From an uncultured Paracoccaceae bacterium (GTDB lineage: Bacteria > Pseudomonadota > Alphaproteobacteria > Rhodobacterales > Rhodobacteraceae), in NCBI GenBank assembly GCA_947503775.1, contig CANNFE010000013.1:1-64000 (forward strand): a stretch of 64,000 bases of DNA. Direction: 5' to 3'. This document shows, piece by piece, positions 15,679 to 24,603 of the stretch. The position numbers and the translations under genes were made by a program. Position 1 is the stretch's first letter. The number at the start of each line of letters is the position of its first letter. The notes under the pieces were generated by a model that saw nothing but the letters and a program-made list of their open reading frames with translations, had not been told where the DNA came from and searched no databases.

Positions 15679-17394
15679 TCACGCCTTGGCCAGCTCGAAG
15701 CCCGCGACATCTCCGCGGAAGGCGGGCGCCGCCGAGGCGATGTTGTCCTCCGCCCCATCCTCAAGCCCGCTCCCCCAGCCGCGCTGCAGATCCGGCCAGG
15801 GGATCGAGGCGATCAGAAGCTGCGTATAGGGATGCTGCGGATCGCCAATCACCGCCTTGGGCGGCCCGGCCTCGACCACATGACCCTTGTAAAGAACCAT
15901 CACGTAATCGCTCACGTGATAGGCCGTCGCCAAATCATGCGTAATATAGAGAACCGAGATCCCGTGCTTGTCCTTCAGATCGTAGATGTTGGACAGGATC
16001 GTCGCCCTGAGGGACGCATCCACCATCGACACCGGCTCATCCGCGATCAGCAGCTTTGGCGACAGCATCAACGCCCGCGCCACGATCAGCCTTTGCCGCT
16101 GCCCGCCCGAAAGCTGATGCGGATAACGCGGTAACACCAGATCCGGGTCCAGCCCCACCGCCGCGCAGGCCTCCTCCATCGCCGCTTGCGTCTGCGCCTT
16201 GCCCTGCGACAGACCGAACCGCTTGTAAGGATAGCTCAGCGCGTGATTGACCCGGTAAAACGGGTTGAAACAGGAATAGGGATCCTGAAACACCGCCTGC
16301 ACGTTGCGCCGGAACTCAAGGTTCTGCGACGCCCCGATCTTCGCCAGATCCTGCCCTTCAAACAGAACCCGACCCGTCGTTGGCGGAGTGAACCCCAGCA
16401 TGATCGAGCCCATCGTCGACTTGCCCGATCCCGACTGCCCGACGATCGAGATGATCTGCGGTGTATCCCCCTGCAGCGCGAACGAGATCGGATGCAATGC
16501 CGTCACCGCTCCATAGGTCTTGCTGACGCCCTCGAACCGCAAAAGCGGCTCGCTGCTCTCCCGCTTCGGCGCCTCGGCCCGCCGGTCGGGATTAAGAAAA
16601 CTCTCGCCCCCCACCAGCGGCACGGACGAGATCAGATCCTGCGTATAGGGATGCTTCGGCGCCTCGAGGATCTGCTTGACCGTGCCATGCTCCACCAGCT
16701 CCCCGTCCTTCAGAACGGCCAGCTCATCCACCGATTGGGCCATCAGCCCCATATCATGCCCGATCAGGATCAGCCCCGACCCGATCTGCTCCTGAATGTC
16801 TTTCAGCGTCTGCATCACCTGCCGCTGCGTGACGACGTCCAGCGCCGAGGTCGGCTCGTCCGCAATGATCAGCTCCGGCGTCAGGATGATGCCGAGCGCG
16901 ATACAGACCCGCTGCTTCATCCCGCCCGACAGCTCGTGCGGATAAAGCTGCGCCGTATGAACAGGTAGCCCCACGCTCTCCAGCGCCGCATCCGACCGTC
17001 GCTTCAATTCGGCCCGGTCCAACCGCCCCTCATGGGCGATGATCGCATCCCAAAGCTGCGGCTCGATCCGCATCACAGGGTTGAGCGAATTCATCGCCCC
17101 TTGCGGAATATACGCGACCCGGCTCAGCCGCGTGCGCCGCATTTGCTCGTCATTCAGGGCCAGAATATCCGTGCCGCCCAGATCGATGCTCCCGCCCGCC
17201 ACGCGCCCCGGCTCGGCCAGCATCTGCATCACCGCGAGCGCCGTCGTCGTCTTGCCCGACCCGCTCTCGCCGATGAACCCCACACGCCGCCCCGCCTCGA
17301 TCGTCAGATCCAGCGCCTTGACCGCCTCGACCACACCGCCCGGTGTCGGAAACTCGATCGACAGATCCTTAAGCGTGAGGACAGGAGAGGTCAC
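15679..17394 (-). CDS. Fused double ATPase of an oligopeptide/oligosaccharide ABC importer
   Basis: A 571-residue protein made of two complete ABC ATPase units in tandem (DppD- and DppF-like). Unit 1 has Walker A GESGSGKTT near residue 38, signature ELSGGMKQRV and Walker B ELIIADEPTS. Unit 2 has Walker A GQSGSGKST, signature QLSGGQRQRL and Walker B LLIADEPVS. It powers uptake through the two permeases encoded upstream. The start is GTG at 17394, overlapping the permease stop as GTGA. Each unit ends with the C-terminal extension of family 5-type importers. Fusion of the two ATPases into one chain is common in alphaproteobacterial systems. Confidence 0.93.
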   Translation of the reverse strand: MTSPVLTLKDLSIEFPTPGGVVEAVKALDLTIEAGRRVGFIGESGSGKTTTALAVMQMLAEPGRVAGGSIDLGGTDILALNDEQMRRTRLSRVAYIPQGAMNSLNPVMRIEPQLWDAIIAHEGRLDRAELKRRSDAALESVGLPVHTAQLYPHELSGGMKQRVCIALGIILTPELIIADEPTSALDVVTQRQVMQTLKDIQEQIGSGLILIGHDMGLMAQSVDELAVLKDGELVEHGTVKQILEAPKHPYTQDLISSVPLVGGESFLNPDRRAEAPKRESSEPLLRFEGVSKTYGAVTALHPISFALQGDTPQIISIVGQSGSGKSTMGSIMLGFTPPTTGRVLFEGQDLAKIGASQNLEFRRNVQAVFQDPYSCFNPFYRVNHALSYPYKRFGLSQGKAQTQAAMEEACAAVGLDPDLVLPRYPHQLSGGQRQRLIVARALMLSPKLLIADEPVSMVDASLRATILSNIYDLKDKHGISVLYITHDLATAYHVSDYVMVLYKGHVVEAGPPKAVIGDPQHPYTQLLIASIPWPDLQRGWGSGLEDGAEDNIASAAPAFRGDVAGFELAKA

Positions 17395-18347
17395 GACAGC
17401 CGCCTCAGACGCGGGTTCGACACCTCGTCGAGCCCCAGATTGATCAGCAGCAGCCCGATGAACATCACCGCAAGCAGCAAGGTCGGAATGCCCCACCACC
17501 ACCACAGGTTCTGGATTAGCGCGCCCGCATTGATCGCCTCGTAGATCGTCCGCCCCAACGTCGGGATCCGCTGCGGCCCCAGCCCCAGCACCTCGAGCCC
17601 CACCGCCGTCACGATCGACGTCGTCACATTCGCGATGAACGAGCCGAAGAGATAGGGGATCAGGTTCGGCAACATCTCGCGGAACATGATATGCGAGGTC
17701 GGCGCCCCCGACAGCCGCGCCATCTGCACATAGCCCGACTGCTTCATGCTCAGCACCTGCGCCCGAATGAGCCGCGTCGGCGACTGCCAGACGAAGCCCG
17801 CGATCAACAGCGCCATCATCGTCAGCGACACATCCCCAAAGGCCGACTGGAACACGACGAGGATCAGGAGCGGCGGAATGGTGATCATCACGTCGCTCAA
17901 AACCCGGATCACGTCGTCCGTCCGACCTCCGACGAAACCGGCGGTAAAGCCCAGCACGATCCCTGTCGTCATCCCGATCAGCGAGGCGAGCAGTCCCACA
18001 AAAAGCGAATTGGGCGCCCCGATCACGATCAGCGCCAGCATGTCGCGCCCTGACCCGTCCGTGCCCAGCGGATGATCCCAGACGCCAGGCTGCCTCCTGA
18101 GGTTCTCGAACCCCACGGGCGGCAGCTTGAGCGTCGCCGACCCGGTAAAGACCAGATCGAGGTTCCATAGGATCCGCCCAAGGATCCCCAGCAGAACGAT
18201 CCCGAGCAGCAGCCCCGCTCCCCAAAGCAGCTTTGGGTTCAGCCACGGATTGTCGAACCGCCGCATCCGGCGGGCCTGCCGTTTCTCGGCGCGGGTCATC
18301 GGCTGGGTGGCCTCTGCCACATTGTCGTCGGTGGAGAAGTTGCTCAT
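17391..18347 (-). CDS. ABC importer permease, DppC-like
   Basis: A 318-residue inner-membrane permease of the binding-protein-dependent type. It has a polar N-terminal tail (about 45 residues), one membrane helix, a periplasmic loop with HPLGTDGSGRDML, the DppC family signature, then five helices. The EAA loop that docks on the ATPase is seen as YVQMARLSGAPTSHIMFREM near residue 210. It overlaps the ATPase start by GTGA. It is separated from the other permease gene by about 100 bp containing two hairpins, unusual in an otherwise tight operon. Confidence 0.93.
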   Translation of the reverse strand: MSNFSTDDNVAEATQPMTRAEKRQARRMRRFDNPWLNPKLLWGAGLLLGIVLLGILGRILWNLDLVFTGSATLKLPPVGFENLRRQPGVWDHPLGTDGSGRDMLALIVIGAPNSLFVGLLASLIGMTTGIVLGFTAGFVGGRTDDVIRVLSDVMITIPPLLILVVFQSAFGDVSLTMMALLIAGFVWQSPTRLIRAQVLSMKQSGYVQMARLSGAPTSHIMFREMLPNLIPYLFGSFIANVTTSIVTAVGLEVLGLGPQRIPTLGRTIYEAINAGALIQNLWWWWGIPTLLLAVMFIGLLLINLGLDEVSNPRLRRLS

Positions 18348-18388
18348 CGACGCGTGCCTCCCAGAGTTGCAACCGGGTGACGCACGCA

Positions 18389-18449
18389 GTTCGCTTTGCG
18401 AACCGCTGTCGCGCACGGCGTGATATGAAATCGAGATTTCATATCACGC
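18389..18449. other. Two intercistronic hairpins between the permease genes
   Basis: A perfect 6-bp stem (GTTCGC at 18389-18394, GCGAAC at 18398-18403) and a perfect 15-bp inverted repeat (18418-18432 with 18435-18449) lie between the two permease genes. The longer one overlaps the stop codon of the upstream permease. No T-run follows. They probably act as mRNA processing or stabilising structures that set different levels for the two halves of the operon. Confidence 0.7.
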
Positions 18450-19454
18450 AGCCTCATGCCGCACACGCGGATCGATGAACGGATAGACCAGATCCACCAG
18501 AAAGACGCTCAGCGCCGTCATCAGGATGATGACGTAAGAAACGCCCTGAATGACCGGGAAATCCTGATCGAGGATCGCGTCGTATAGCAGCTTGCCCATC
18601 CCGTTATAAGCAAAGATGCGCTCCACCAGCACCTGCCCCGCGATCAGCAGCCCGATCTTGAGCGCAAAGGCCGTGATTTGCGGCAGGATCGCGTTGCGGA
18701 TCATGTAGCGATAAAGGATGTAGCGCGGCCTCAGCCCCTTGGCCTTGGCCAGCGTCGTGTAATCCTCCCCCTGCACCGTGATCATCAACCCGCGCATCCC
18801 CAGCGCCCAGAAGCCGAAGGTCACGACGATGATCGACAGGGCCGGCAGGAACCCGTGATGAATGACCGATTGCGCGAAATCCCAGCTCCAGCCCGGCTCG
18901 ACCGTCAGCCCGTAGGAGCCAGTCAGAGGGAACCATTGCAGCTTGGCCGCAAAGATCCACATCAGCAGCAATCCCGACAGGATCGGCGGGATCGAGGTAA
19001 AGACCATGGCCGCCGGGATCGCGACCTTCACCAGACGCGGCGAGCGCTCCCAGACCATCAGCGCGCCCAGCAGGTTGCCGATGACAAAGGTGATGACAAG
19101 CGACAGCACCATCAGCCCCAGCGTCCAGGGCAGCGCCTGCGCGATCAGCGCCGAAACCGGCGTCGGGAACGAGGCGGTCGACAGGCCAAAATCAAAGACC
19201 AGAACGCCGCCCAGATATTTGAAATACTGAATGATCAGCGGCTGATCGATCCCCATCTGCGCCCTGAGCTGCGCCAGGATCTCGTCGGCATTCGCGACCG
19301 ATCCCGCCCCCGCCGCCATCCGCCCCAGAGCGATCTCGGCAGGATCGACCGGCGACAGGCGCGGGATGATCCAGATCAGCGTCGCCGCGATCAAGATGGT
19401 CAGAACCAGCGTGACCAGCCGGTTGAGAAGATAAGAGCGCGGGATGCGGCTCAC
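18444..19454 (-). CDS. ABC importer permease, DppB-like
   Basis: A 336-residue inner-membrane permease with six predicted helices. It opens with LLNRLVTLVLTILIAATLIW, the usual first helix of DppB/OppB proteins, followed by a large periplasmic loop with a DQPLI-type motif (MGIDQPLIIQYFKYL). The EAA loop is DYTTLAKAKGLRPRYILYRY near residue 230. It pairs with the DppC-like permease to form the channel. It follows the binding-protein gene after a GC-rich hairpin. Confidence 0.93.
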   Translation of the reverse strand: MSRIPRSYLLNRLVTLVLTILIAATLIWIIPRLSPVDPAEIALGRMAAGAGSVANADEILAQLRAQMGIDQPLIIQYFKYLGGVLVFDFGLSTASFPTPVSALIAQALPWTLGLMVLSLVITFVIGNLLGALMVWERSPRLVKVAIPAAMVFTSIPPILSGLLLMWIFAAKLQWFPLTGSYGLTVEPGWSWDFAQSVIHHGFLPALSIIVVTFGFWALGMRGLMITVQGEDYTTLAKAKGLRPRYILYRYMIRNAILPQITAFALKIGLLIAGQVLVERIFAYNGMGKLLYDAILDQDFPVIQGVSYVIILMTALSVFLVDLVYPFIDPRVRHEAA

Positions 19455-19535
19455 ATCCGGCCCTCCTCAAAACCCAAGGGCAGCCCCCTGCCGCGGGTGG
19501 GGGCGCAGCCCCCGCCCATGGGGGCGGTCGGGGCC

Positions 19536-19554
19536 TGCCCGGCGATGCCGGGCA
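19536..19554. other. Intercistronic hairpin after the binding-protein gene
   Basis: TGCCCGGC and GCCGGGCA form a perfect 8-bp stem with a 3-nt loop at 19536-19554. Just beside it (about 19480-19535) lies a very GC-rich stretch with GGGGGC/GCCCCC blocks that can also pair. In importer operons such structures often keep binding-protein mRNA more abundant than permease mRNA. Confidence 0.6.
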
Positions 19555-19590
19555 AACCAAGGGGGTGCAAAGAGATGCTCCCCCGATCCA

Positions 19591-21324
19591 TCACTCCGCC
19601 TTTTCGAGGTTGTGAATGATCTGATGCGTGTGGTTCCACCAGAAGAACGGATGGTTGTACTCGTTCTCCGCCGTGGGCCATCCCGTCCAGTAGGTCGTGT
19701 TCATCGGCAAGAGCTTCGCCGCCTGCACCAGCGGGATGAACGGCATCTCCGCATCGAGATGCGCATAGGCCTCCGCGACCAGGCCTGCCACGGCCGGATC
19801 GCCCAACGGCATCTGCCCCATCCGCTCCACGATCTGGGAATACGACGCCGCCGCCTCGCTGTCCCAACGCGCGGTGTTGTTGAAACCCGAGCTCCGCTCG
19901 CCCACCGGAACCACATCGGCCACGGTATAGCGGCTCATCGAGGTCCAGGGCTCGTTCACCGACCCGCAGGAGAGCCAGCTATAGGTCATCTCGTAGGCGC
20001 CAAAAGGCAGCACCTCACCCCAGAAAACTCCGTTCTCGACCGGCACCGGAGTGGCGGCGATCCCGGCGCGGTTCAGCTGCTCGACGATCACATCGATGGT
20101 GCGGGTATACTCGGTCGAAGCCGAATTGACATGGATCCGAACCGAAAGATCCTCTCCGTCCTTCTCATAGATCCCGTCCGATCCCTTGGTATAGCCCGCC
20201 CCCTCGATCAGCGCTTCGGCGGCGGCGACATCGGCGCTCTCGGGCAAGCCGTAACCTGCCTCGATCACCGCATCGATAAAGGGCTCCATCGATCCGTAAT
20301 CGGCAAACATCGTGCGCGAGGCGAGCGTCGCTCCCTCGGCGGCGACATTCACGATCTGGCTGCGGTCGATGATATGGGCCACCGCGCGGCGCATGTCCGG
20401 ATCATCCCAGGGCGCCACGGTCGTGTTGATCTCAAGCTGACGCGCACAGGGATCAGCCGCCGCATAAGGGTAATCGGCATACCACGCGATCACGTTCGGG
20501 TTCTGCGCCCGGATCGCCTCGAACGTGCCGACGCTCACATTCTGCGCTGCATCCAGCTGGTTCGTGACCATCAGCTGCGCCCGGCTCTCCTCGCCGCCGG
20601 TCTCGAGGAAGATCACCCGCTGCGGCTCGGGCAGATCCATGAACCCGGTCCTGGCGCCCCACCAATCGTCGTTGCGGTCCCAGATCGCCCGGTTCGTTGC
20701 CGCCGAGGTGAACGTGTAAGGCCCTGTCCCGATCGGCTCGGCAAAGGCAAAGGTCGCGGGATCCTCACCGGCCCAGATATGCTCTGGCATGATCAGGAAC
20801 GACCCAAAGATCCGCACCCCGAAATTCTCCACGATAAAGCGCGGGTTCGGATCGTTCAGCGTGAAGCGCACGGTCAGATCGTCGACCTTCTCGACGCTCG
20901 CGACCTGCGCGCGGATCGTCGCCGCTTCGCGCTCTGACAGGTTCTCGTTGCCCATCGCCATCTCTACGGTAAAGACCACGTCGTCGGCGTTGAACGCTTC
21001 GCCATCCGACCACTCCACGCCCTCGCGCAGGCTGATCGTAAACTCAGTGGACTCCCCGTTATCCTCGAACCCCGTCGCCAGCCACGGATCCAGCTCGCCG
21101 CTGCCATAGTTCAGGATGAAAAGCGGCTCCCACATCGTCTGATGCGCGCCATGCATCCGCTTGGTGCCAGGCGTGAACCAGTTGAAATTGCCCGGATCCT
21201 TGATCGTCCGGTCCAGATCGAAGATCACCGTATCGGCGCGCGCGACATCCTGCGCGAGCCCCGGCCCGGCCAGCGCGGCCAAAGCAATCCCCGAAACCGT
21301 CATCACGGCTTTAATCTTGAGCAT
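19591..21324 (-). CDS. Family 5 extracellular substrate-binding protein
   Basis: A 577-residue periplasmic binding protein (SBP_bac_5 family) that captures substrate for the ABC importer. A signal peptide is clear at residues 1-25, ending LAALAGPGLAQD. The mature protein has the family pattern: LREGVEWSDGEAFNADDVVF near residue 105 and DMRRAVAHIIDRSQI near 310. Family 5 proteins bind peptides but also oligosaccharides and other solutes, so the alpha-mannosidase nearby makes a glycoside plausible. A 67-bp gap separates it from the MBL hydrolase gene upstream, and a hairpin follows its end. Confidence 0.93.
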   Translation of the reverse strand: MLKIKAVMTVSGIALAALAGPGLAQDVARADTVIFDLDRTIKDPGNFNWFTPGTKRMHGAHQTMWEPLFILNYGSGELDPWLATGFEDNGESTEFTISLREGVEWSDGEAFNADDVVFTVEMAMGNENLSEREAATIRAQVASVEKVDDLTVRFTLNDPNPRFIVENFGVRIFGSFLIMPEHIWAGEDPATFAFAEPIGTGPYTFTSAATNRAIWDRNDDWWGARTGFMDLPEPQRVIFLETGGEESRAQLMVTNQLDAAQNVSVGTFEAIRAQNPNVIAWYADYPYAAADPCARQLEINTTVAPWDDPDMRRAVAHIIDRSQIVNVAAEGATLASRTMFADYGSMEPFIDAVIEAGYGLPESADVAAAEALIEGAGYTKGSDGIYEKDGEDLSVRIHVNSASTEYTRTIDVIVEQLNRAGIAATPVPVENGVFWGEVLPFGAYEMTYSWLSCGSVNEPWTSMSRYTVADVVPVGERSSGFNNTARWDSEAAASYSQIVERMGQMPLGDPAVAGLVAEAYAHLDAEMPFIPLVQAAKLLPMNTTYWTGWPTAENEYNHPFFWWNHTHQIIHNLEKAE

Positions 21325-21391
21325 CCTATTCCTCCCTTTGACGGGGCGCAGTGCCCCTTAGTCCCGAACCTTGCGGTCCGACTCGTCCTGT

Positions 21392-22072
21392 TTACCGAAC
21401 GTAGTCCATCACCAGAACACGTGTCCGCTCCGGCAAATCCTCCCTCTTGATATCGATCGAACTGCCAAAGGCGAAATCGATATCCTCCTCCTCGAAATGG
21501 CCAAGAAAGCTCTCGATCCACATCGTGTTGCGCGGCCTGTAGGTCAGCGTGCGGAAATGCATCGGGATGACCAGCCGGGGCCGCACCCGGTGGATCATCT
21601 CCATCAGATCCGGCAGCTCGATCGTCAGATATCCGCCCGCGAGCGCAAAAAGGATATCGGTCTGCTCGAAAAACGCCTGCTGCGCGCCCGTCAGCGGATT
21701 GCCCACATCGCCCATATGCGCGCAGGCGATCCCGTCCAGCGTGAAGCGGTACATCCCGTTCTGCCCGGGCACCTCATGCTCGGGGTGATGATCCCACTCC
21801 GCCGCCTCGATAGCCGTGATCTCGACCCCCTGAGCAACCCGCGACCCGCCGCCCTGCGCAACCTCCAGCGCATTGACCACCTCGGGAGCCCCCTCGATCA
21901 GATCCGCCCGGCAATGCGCACTGTCATCGTCCGACGAGATCAGCACCAGATCCGCCGCCTCCCGGATCGGCGCATAGCCGACGCCGTCGGGCGTATAGGG
22001 ATCGGTGATCACAAAAGGCCCGCCTTCTGGGCGCAGCCCAAAGGCCGCATGTCCGTACCACGTGATCTTCAC
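21392..22072 (-). CDS. MBL-fold metal-dependent hydrolase
   Basis: A 226-residue metallo-beta-lactamase-fold protein related to the UPF0173/UlaG-like group, some of which are lactonases. It begins MKITWYGHAAFGL with ITDPYTPDG, typical of that group. The metal-binding loop normally HxHxDH reads SSDDDSAHC, so the canonical first-site histidines are changed. Later elements are present: HMGDVG near residue 118 and IPMHFRT near 170. The start is GTG at 22072, 15 bp after the dioxygenase stop. A lactone or phosphoester substrate from glycoside breakdown is possible but unproven. Confidence 0.8.
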   Translation of the reverse strand: MKITWYGHAAFGLRPEGGPFVITDPYTPDGVGYAPIREAADLVLISSDDDSAHCRADLIEGAPEVVNALEVAQGGGSRVAQGVEITAIEAAEWDHHPEHEVPGQNGMYRFTLDGIACAHMGDVGNPLTGAQQAFFEQTDILFALAGGYLTIELPDLMEMIHRVRPRLVIPMHFRTLTYRPRNTMWIESFLGHFEEEDIDFAFGSSIDIKREDLPERTRVLVMDYVR

Positions 22073-22087
22073 CGTCTCGTCAGCCCT

Positions 22088-22912
22088 TCAGTTATTGCCC
22101 ACGACATGCGGAGAGGAGACCGCCGCGATATCGTCCGTTCCCGGTCGCGGATAGGTGCGCCAGCCGCCCGTCCTACCGCGACATCCGATGGCCTCGACCC
22201 CTGCGGCCCATGGTCTGTCTGTGATCCTCACCTCGGGCGGGCAATAACGCAATGTCAGCCCGCAGCGCCGCCGATCGCTCAGATTGGCGGTCGATCCATG
22301 CACCAGCATATCCGCATGGAGCGACACCTGCCCGGCCCGCAGCGCATTCACGACCGGCGTCCCGAACGTCTCCGCCCCGGCCGTCTCCTTGTGAAAGACC
22401 GCGTCCTCACCCGACGACGTCACCTCGATCGCCCCGCAATCATGGGTGCCCGGAATGAACCGCATCGCCGCATTCTCGGCATCGGCATCGTCGATCGCCA
22501 GCCAGACCGTGACCGTCCGCGCGGGGCTCAGGCTCCAGAAACTCGCATCCTGATGCCAGGGCACCACCTTGGGATCACCGGGCGCCTTGGACAGGATCGC
22601 GCTGGCCCAGCACAGGATATCCGGCCCGATCAGATCCTGCACCAGATCGAGGATCCGCGCATCGGTCGCGATATCCCAAAGCCCCGCCAGCCGCGCCTGA
22701 TAGCAGTTGATCCCGTAAGCCCCCTCGGGCCCCTTCGCCGCGATCAGCCCGTCGATATAGGCCCGGATCCGCGCCATCTCGGCGCCGGAAAAGACGTCGA
22801 ACGGCTGCACGAAGCCGCGTGCATTGTAGCTTTGGATATCCGCCGCGCTCAGAACCGACGGGGCCTTGTTCCGCACCGGCTCAAAGCGCAGATCCTGCGC
22901 CGTCTCAAGCAT
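22088..22912 (-). CDS. PhyH-type Fe(II)/2-oxoglutarate-dependent dioxygenase
   Basis: A 274-residue phytanoyl-CoA dioxygenase family protein. The facial triad is visible: His and Asp in VPWHQDASFW near residue 142 and His in DMLVHGSTANLSDRRR near 222, with the Arg that binds 2-oxoglutarate shortly after. The family hydroxylates diverse small molecules. The start at 22912 is favoured because GGAGG stands 5 nt upstream; an ATG at 22924 is the alternative. It is the first gene of the mannosidase/ABC operon, divergent from the AraC regulator. Its link to glycoside uptake is unusual and suggests substrate hydroxylation. Confidence 0.88.
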   Translation of the reverse strand: MLETAQDLRFEPVRNKAPSVLSAADIQSYNARGFVQPFDVFSGAEMARIRAYIDGLIAAKGPEGAYGINCYQARLAGLWDIATDARILDLVQDLIGPDILCWASAILSKAPGDPKVVPWHQDASFWSLSPARTVTVWLAIDDADAENAAMRFIPGTHDCGAIEVTSSGEDAVFHKETAGAETFGTPVVNALRAGQVSLHADMLVHGSTANLSDRRRCGLTLRYCPPEVRITDRPWAAGVEAIGCRGRTGGWRTYPRPGTDDIAAVSSPHVVGNN

Positions 22913-22975
22913 GAGGTCCTCCATGACCGTTCCCTAAACGCTATGCGTTCGGCGCCTGGCTGACAGCGAACCGGT

Positions 22976-23004
22976 TTGACTTAATCTTGAACTATATTGA
23001 TATT
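22976..23004 (+). promoter_or_regulatory. Candidate promoter of the AraC regulator gene
   Basis: TTGACT at 22976-22981 and GATATT at 22999-23004 are 17 bp apart, a sigma70-like arrangement in an AT-rich island 42 bp before the start codon. An AACGC/GCGTT inverted repeat at 22937-22949 is closer to the divergent dioxygenase gene. AraC-binding sites are expected here but not identified. Confidence 0.45.
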
Positions 23005-23045
23005 CATTCGTTAACGCGCTGACACAGCTCAAAACCGCCGGGGCC

Positions 23046-23903
23046 ATGGATCACAAGACCTTTCGCATCACGGACTATCTCAGAGCCAATGAGGCCTTCC
23101 ATTTCGCGCGCAAGGACCTCGCGCGCCGGTTTCCCGAGACAGAGCACGATCACGACTATTTTGAGGTTGCCCTGATCGAAGACGGCCAGACGGAGCATCG
23201 CATCAACGGGATAACCCAGCTTTTGAAGGCCGGGCAGCTCATCTTCATCCGCCCGCGGGACGTCCACGCCTTCCGCGCGGACCGCAAGAGAGGCTGCCGG
23301 ATCGTCAACATCATGTTCCGCAGCGAAACGGCCCACCATCTGGCGACGCGCTACGCCAGCTCCATCGCCGGACGCTTCTTCGATTCCCAAAGCCCGCTCC
23401 CCGAAGAGCACAGCCTCGGCTCGGTCCGGTTCGACCGCGCGCTTTCGGTCGCGCGCCATCTTCAGACCGGCGACCGCTCGCTCGCCCGGATTGAGGAGTT
23501 TCTGCTCACGCTCACCAACCGCGTCGCCGATTTCACCAGCCCCACGAATGCCGCCGCGCCCCGCTGGTTCACCGACGCCTGCACCGCCGCCCAGTCGCGC
23601 GAGGTCTTTCGGCGCGGCACCGAAGGGTTCGTCTCTGCGGCGGGCCGCAGCCACGAACATGTCTGCCGGACCTGCAAAGAGGTGCTGGGCCTCACCCCAT
23701 CCGCCTATATCAACCGGATCCGCCTCGATTACGCAGCCCATCTTCTGCGCAGCGACGAAACCTCCATCGAAGGGATCGCCGCCGCCTGCGGCTACGACAA
23801 TACCAGCTACTTCTACCGCCTCTTCCGCGACCAATACGGCATGACCCCGCGCAACTACCGCCTGCGCCACCAGCGCGACCCGTTCGAGCGAGAGGCGTCC
23901 TGA
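23046..23903 (+). CDS. AraC-family transcription regulator with cupin sensor domain
   Basis: A 285-residue regulator. The N-terminal cupin domain (about 25-110) has the HDHDYFEVALIEDG pattern and GQLIFIRPRDVHAF, typical of sugar-sensing AraC proteins such as RhaR and MelR. The C-terminal 100 residues hold two helix-turn-helix units: the first includes the ARSREV/SAAGRSHEHVCRTCKE region and the second IAAACGYDNTSYFYRLFRDQ followed by YGMTP. It is divergent from the dioxygenase-to-mannosidase operon and is its likely activator in response to a sugar-like ligand. It ends 2 bp before the convergent TetR gene. Confidence 0.92.
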   Translation: MDHKTFRITDYLRANEAFHFARKDLARRFPETEHDHDYFEVALIEDGQTEHRINGITQLLKAGQLIFIRPRDVHAFRADRKRGCRIVNIMFRSETAHHLATRYASSIAGRFFDSQSPLPEEHSLGSVRFDRALSVARHLQTGDRSLARIEEFLLTLTNRVADFTSPTNAAAPRWFTDACTAAQSREVFRRGTEGFVSAAGRSHEHVCRTCKEVLGLTPSAYINRIRLDYAAHLLRSDETSIEGIAAACGYDNTSYFYRLFRDQYGMTPRNYRLRHQRDPFEREAS

Positions 23904-23905
23904 CG

Positions 23906-24520
23906 CTACCGCTGCGGCAGCATCCCGGCGCCCACGGCCAGCAAAAGCTGACCCTCATCGATCATCTTCTCGCCATGCAGCTTGTCGTCGAGCATCAAAA
24001 AGCTGTGGCCATGGACGAAACACCACAGCGCGTAGGCCCGCAGTTTCGCCTCCTCGTCCTCGACCGCCACCCCCAGATGATCGGCCACGACACCGATCAC
24101 GATCCCGAACGTGTTATCGCCCGTCTCGGCCAGCTCCGCATCGTCCCGATGCCCGTCCGTCTGGCTGAACATCATGCGGAAAAGCTCCGGTTCGGTCCGC
24201 GCGAAATCGATATAGGACTGCCCCAGCGCCGCGATCCGCGCGACCGTTCCCGGCGGATGCGCATCCGCCGCCGCCTGCATTCCGTCGCGCAGCCGGCCCA
24301 TGGCCAGAAAGACGACATCCCGCAAAATCTCTGACCGATCCTTGAAGTGCTTGTAGGGCGCCGCCGTGCTCACCCCCGCCAGCCGGCAGGCCTCGGCAAT
24401 CGAGAATCCGTCCGCTCCATTCTTCTCCACCAGATGCCGGACAGCTTCCAGAAGCTGGCCCCGCAGATCGCCGTGATGGTACTTTTTCTTTCCTTTTATC
24501 AGGCTTTTATCGCCCGCCAT
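23906..24520 (-). CDS. TetR-family repressor of the efflux operon
   Basis: A 204-residue regulator. The N-terminal HTH (about 18-65) reads YHHGDLRGQLLEAVRHLVEK, then SIAEACRLAGVSTAAPYKHF, a TetR pattern, with a TetR_C-like ligand-binding domain behind it. It is divergent from the membrane fusion protein gene with 83 bp between starts, the classic layout for local control of an efflux pump. The start at 24520 is the only reasonable ATG that leaves the operator region free. The effector is unknown. Confidence 0.92.
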   Translation of the reverse strand: MAGDKSLIKGKKKYHHGDLRGQLLEAVRHLVEKNGADGFSIAEACRLAGVSTAAPYKHFKDRSEILRDVVFLAMGRLRDGMQAAADAHPPGTVARIAALGQSYIDFARTEPELFRMMFSQTDGHRDDAELAETGDNTFGIVIGVVADHLGVAVEDEEAKLRAYALWCFVHGHSFLMLDDKLHGEKMIDEGQLLLAVGAGMLPQR

Positions 24521-24550
24521 TTCGCTCGCCCTCGATTTTTGTCTTGCCAA

Positions 24551-24581
24551 TGTAAGCGGCACAAACATATGTAAGCAACAC
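24551..24581. promoter_or_regulatory. Direct repeats in the TetR/efflux intergenic region
   Basis: TGTAAGCGGCAC (24551-24562) and TGTAAGCAACAC (24570-24581) are 10-of-12 direct repeats 19 bp apart, centrally placed between the divergent genes. They are the best candidates for the TetR binding site. No clean palindrome is visible, which is unusual for a TetR operator. Confidence 0.5.
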
Positions 24582-24603
24582 TAACTTTGGAAGGGGTGCC
24601 GAA

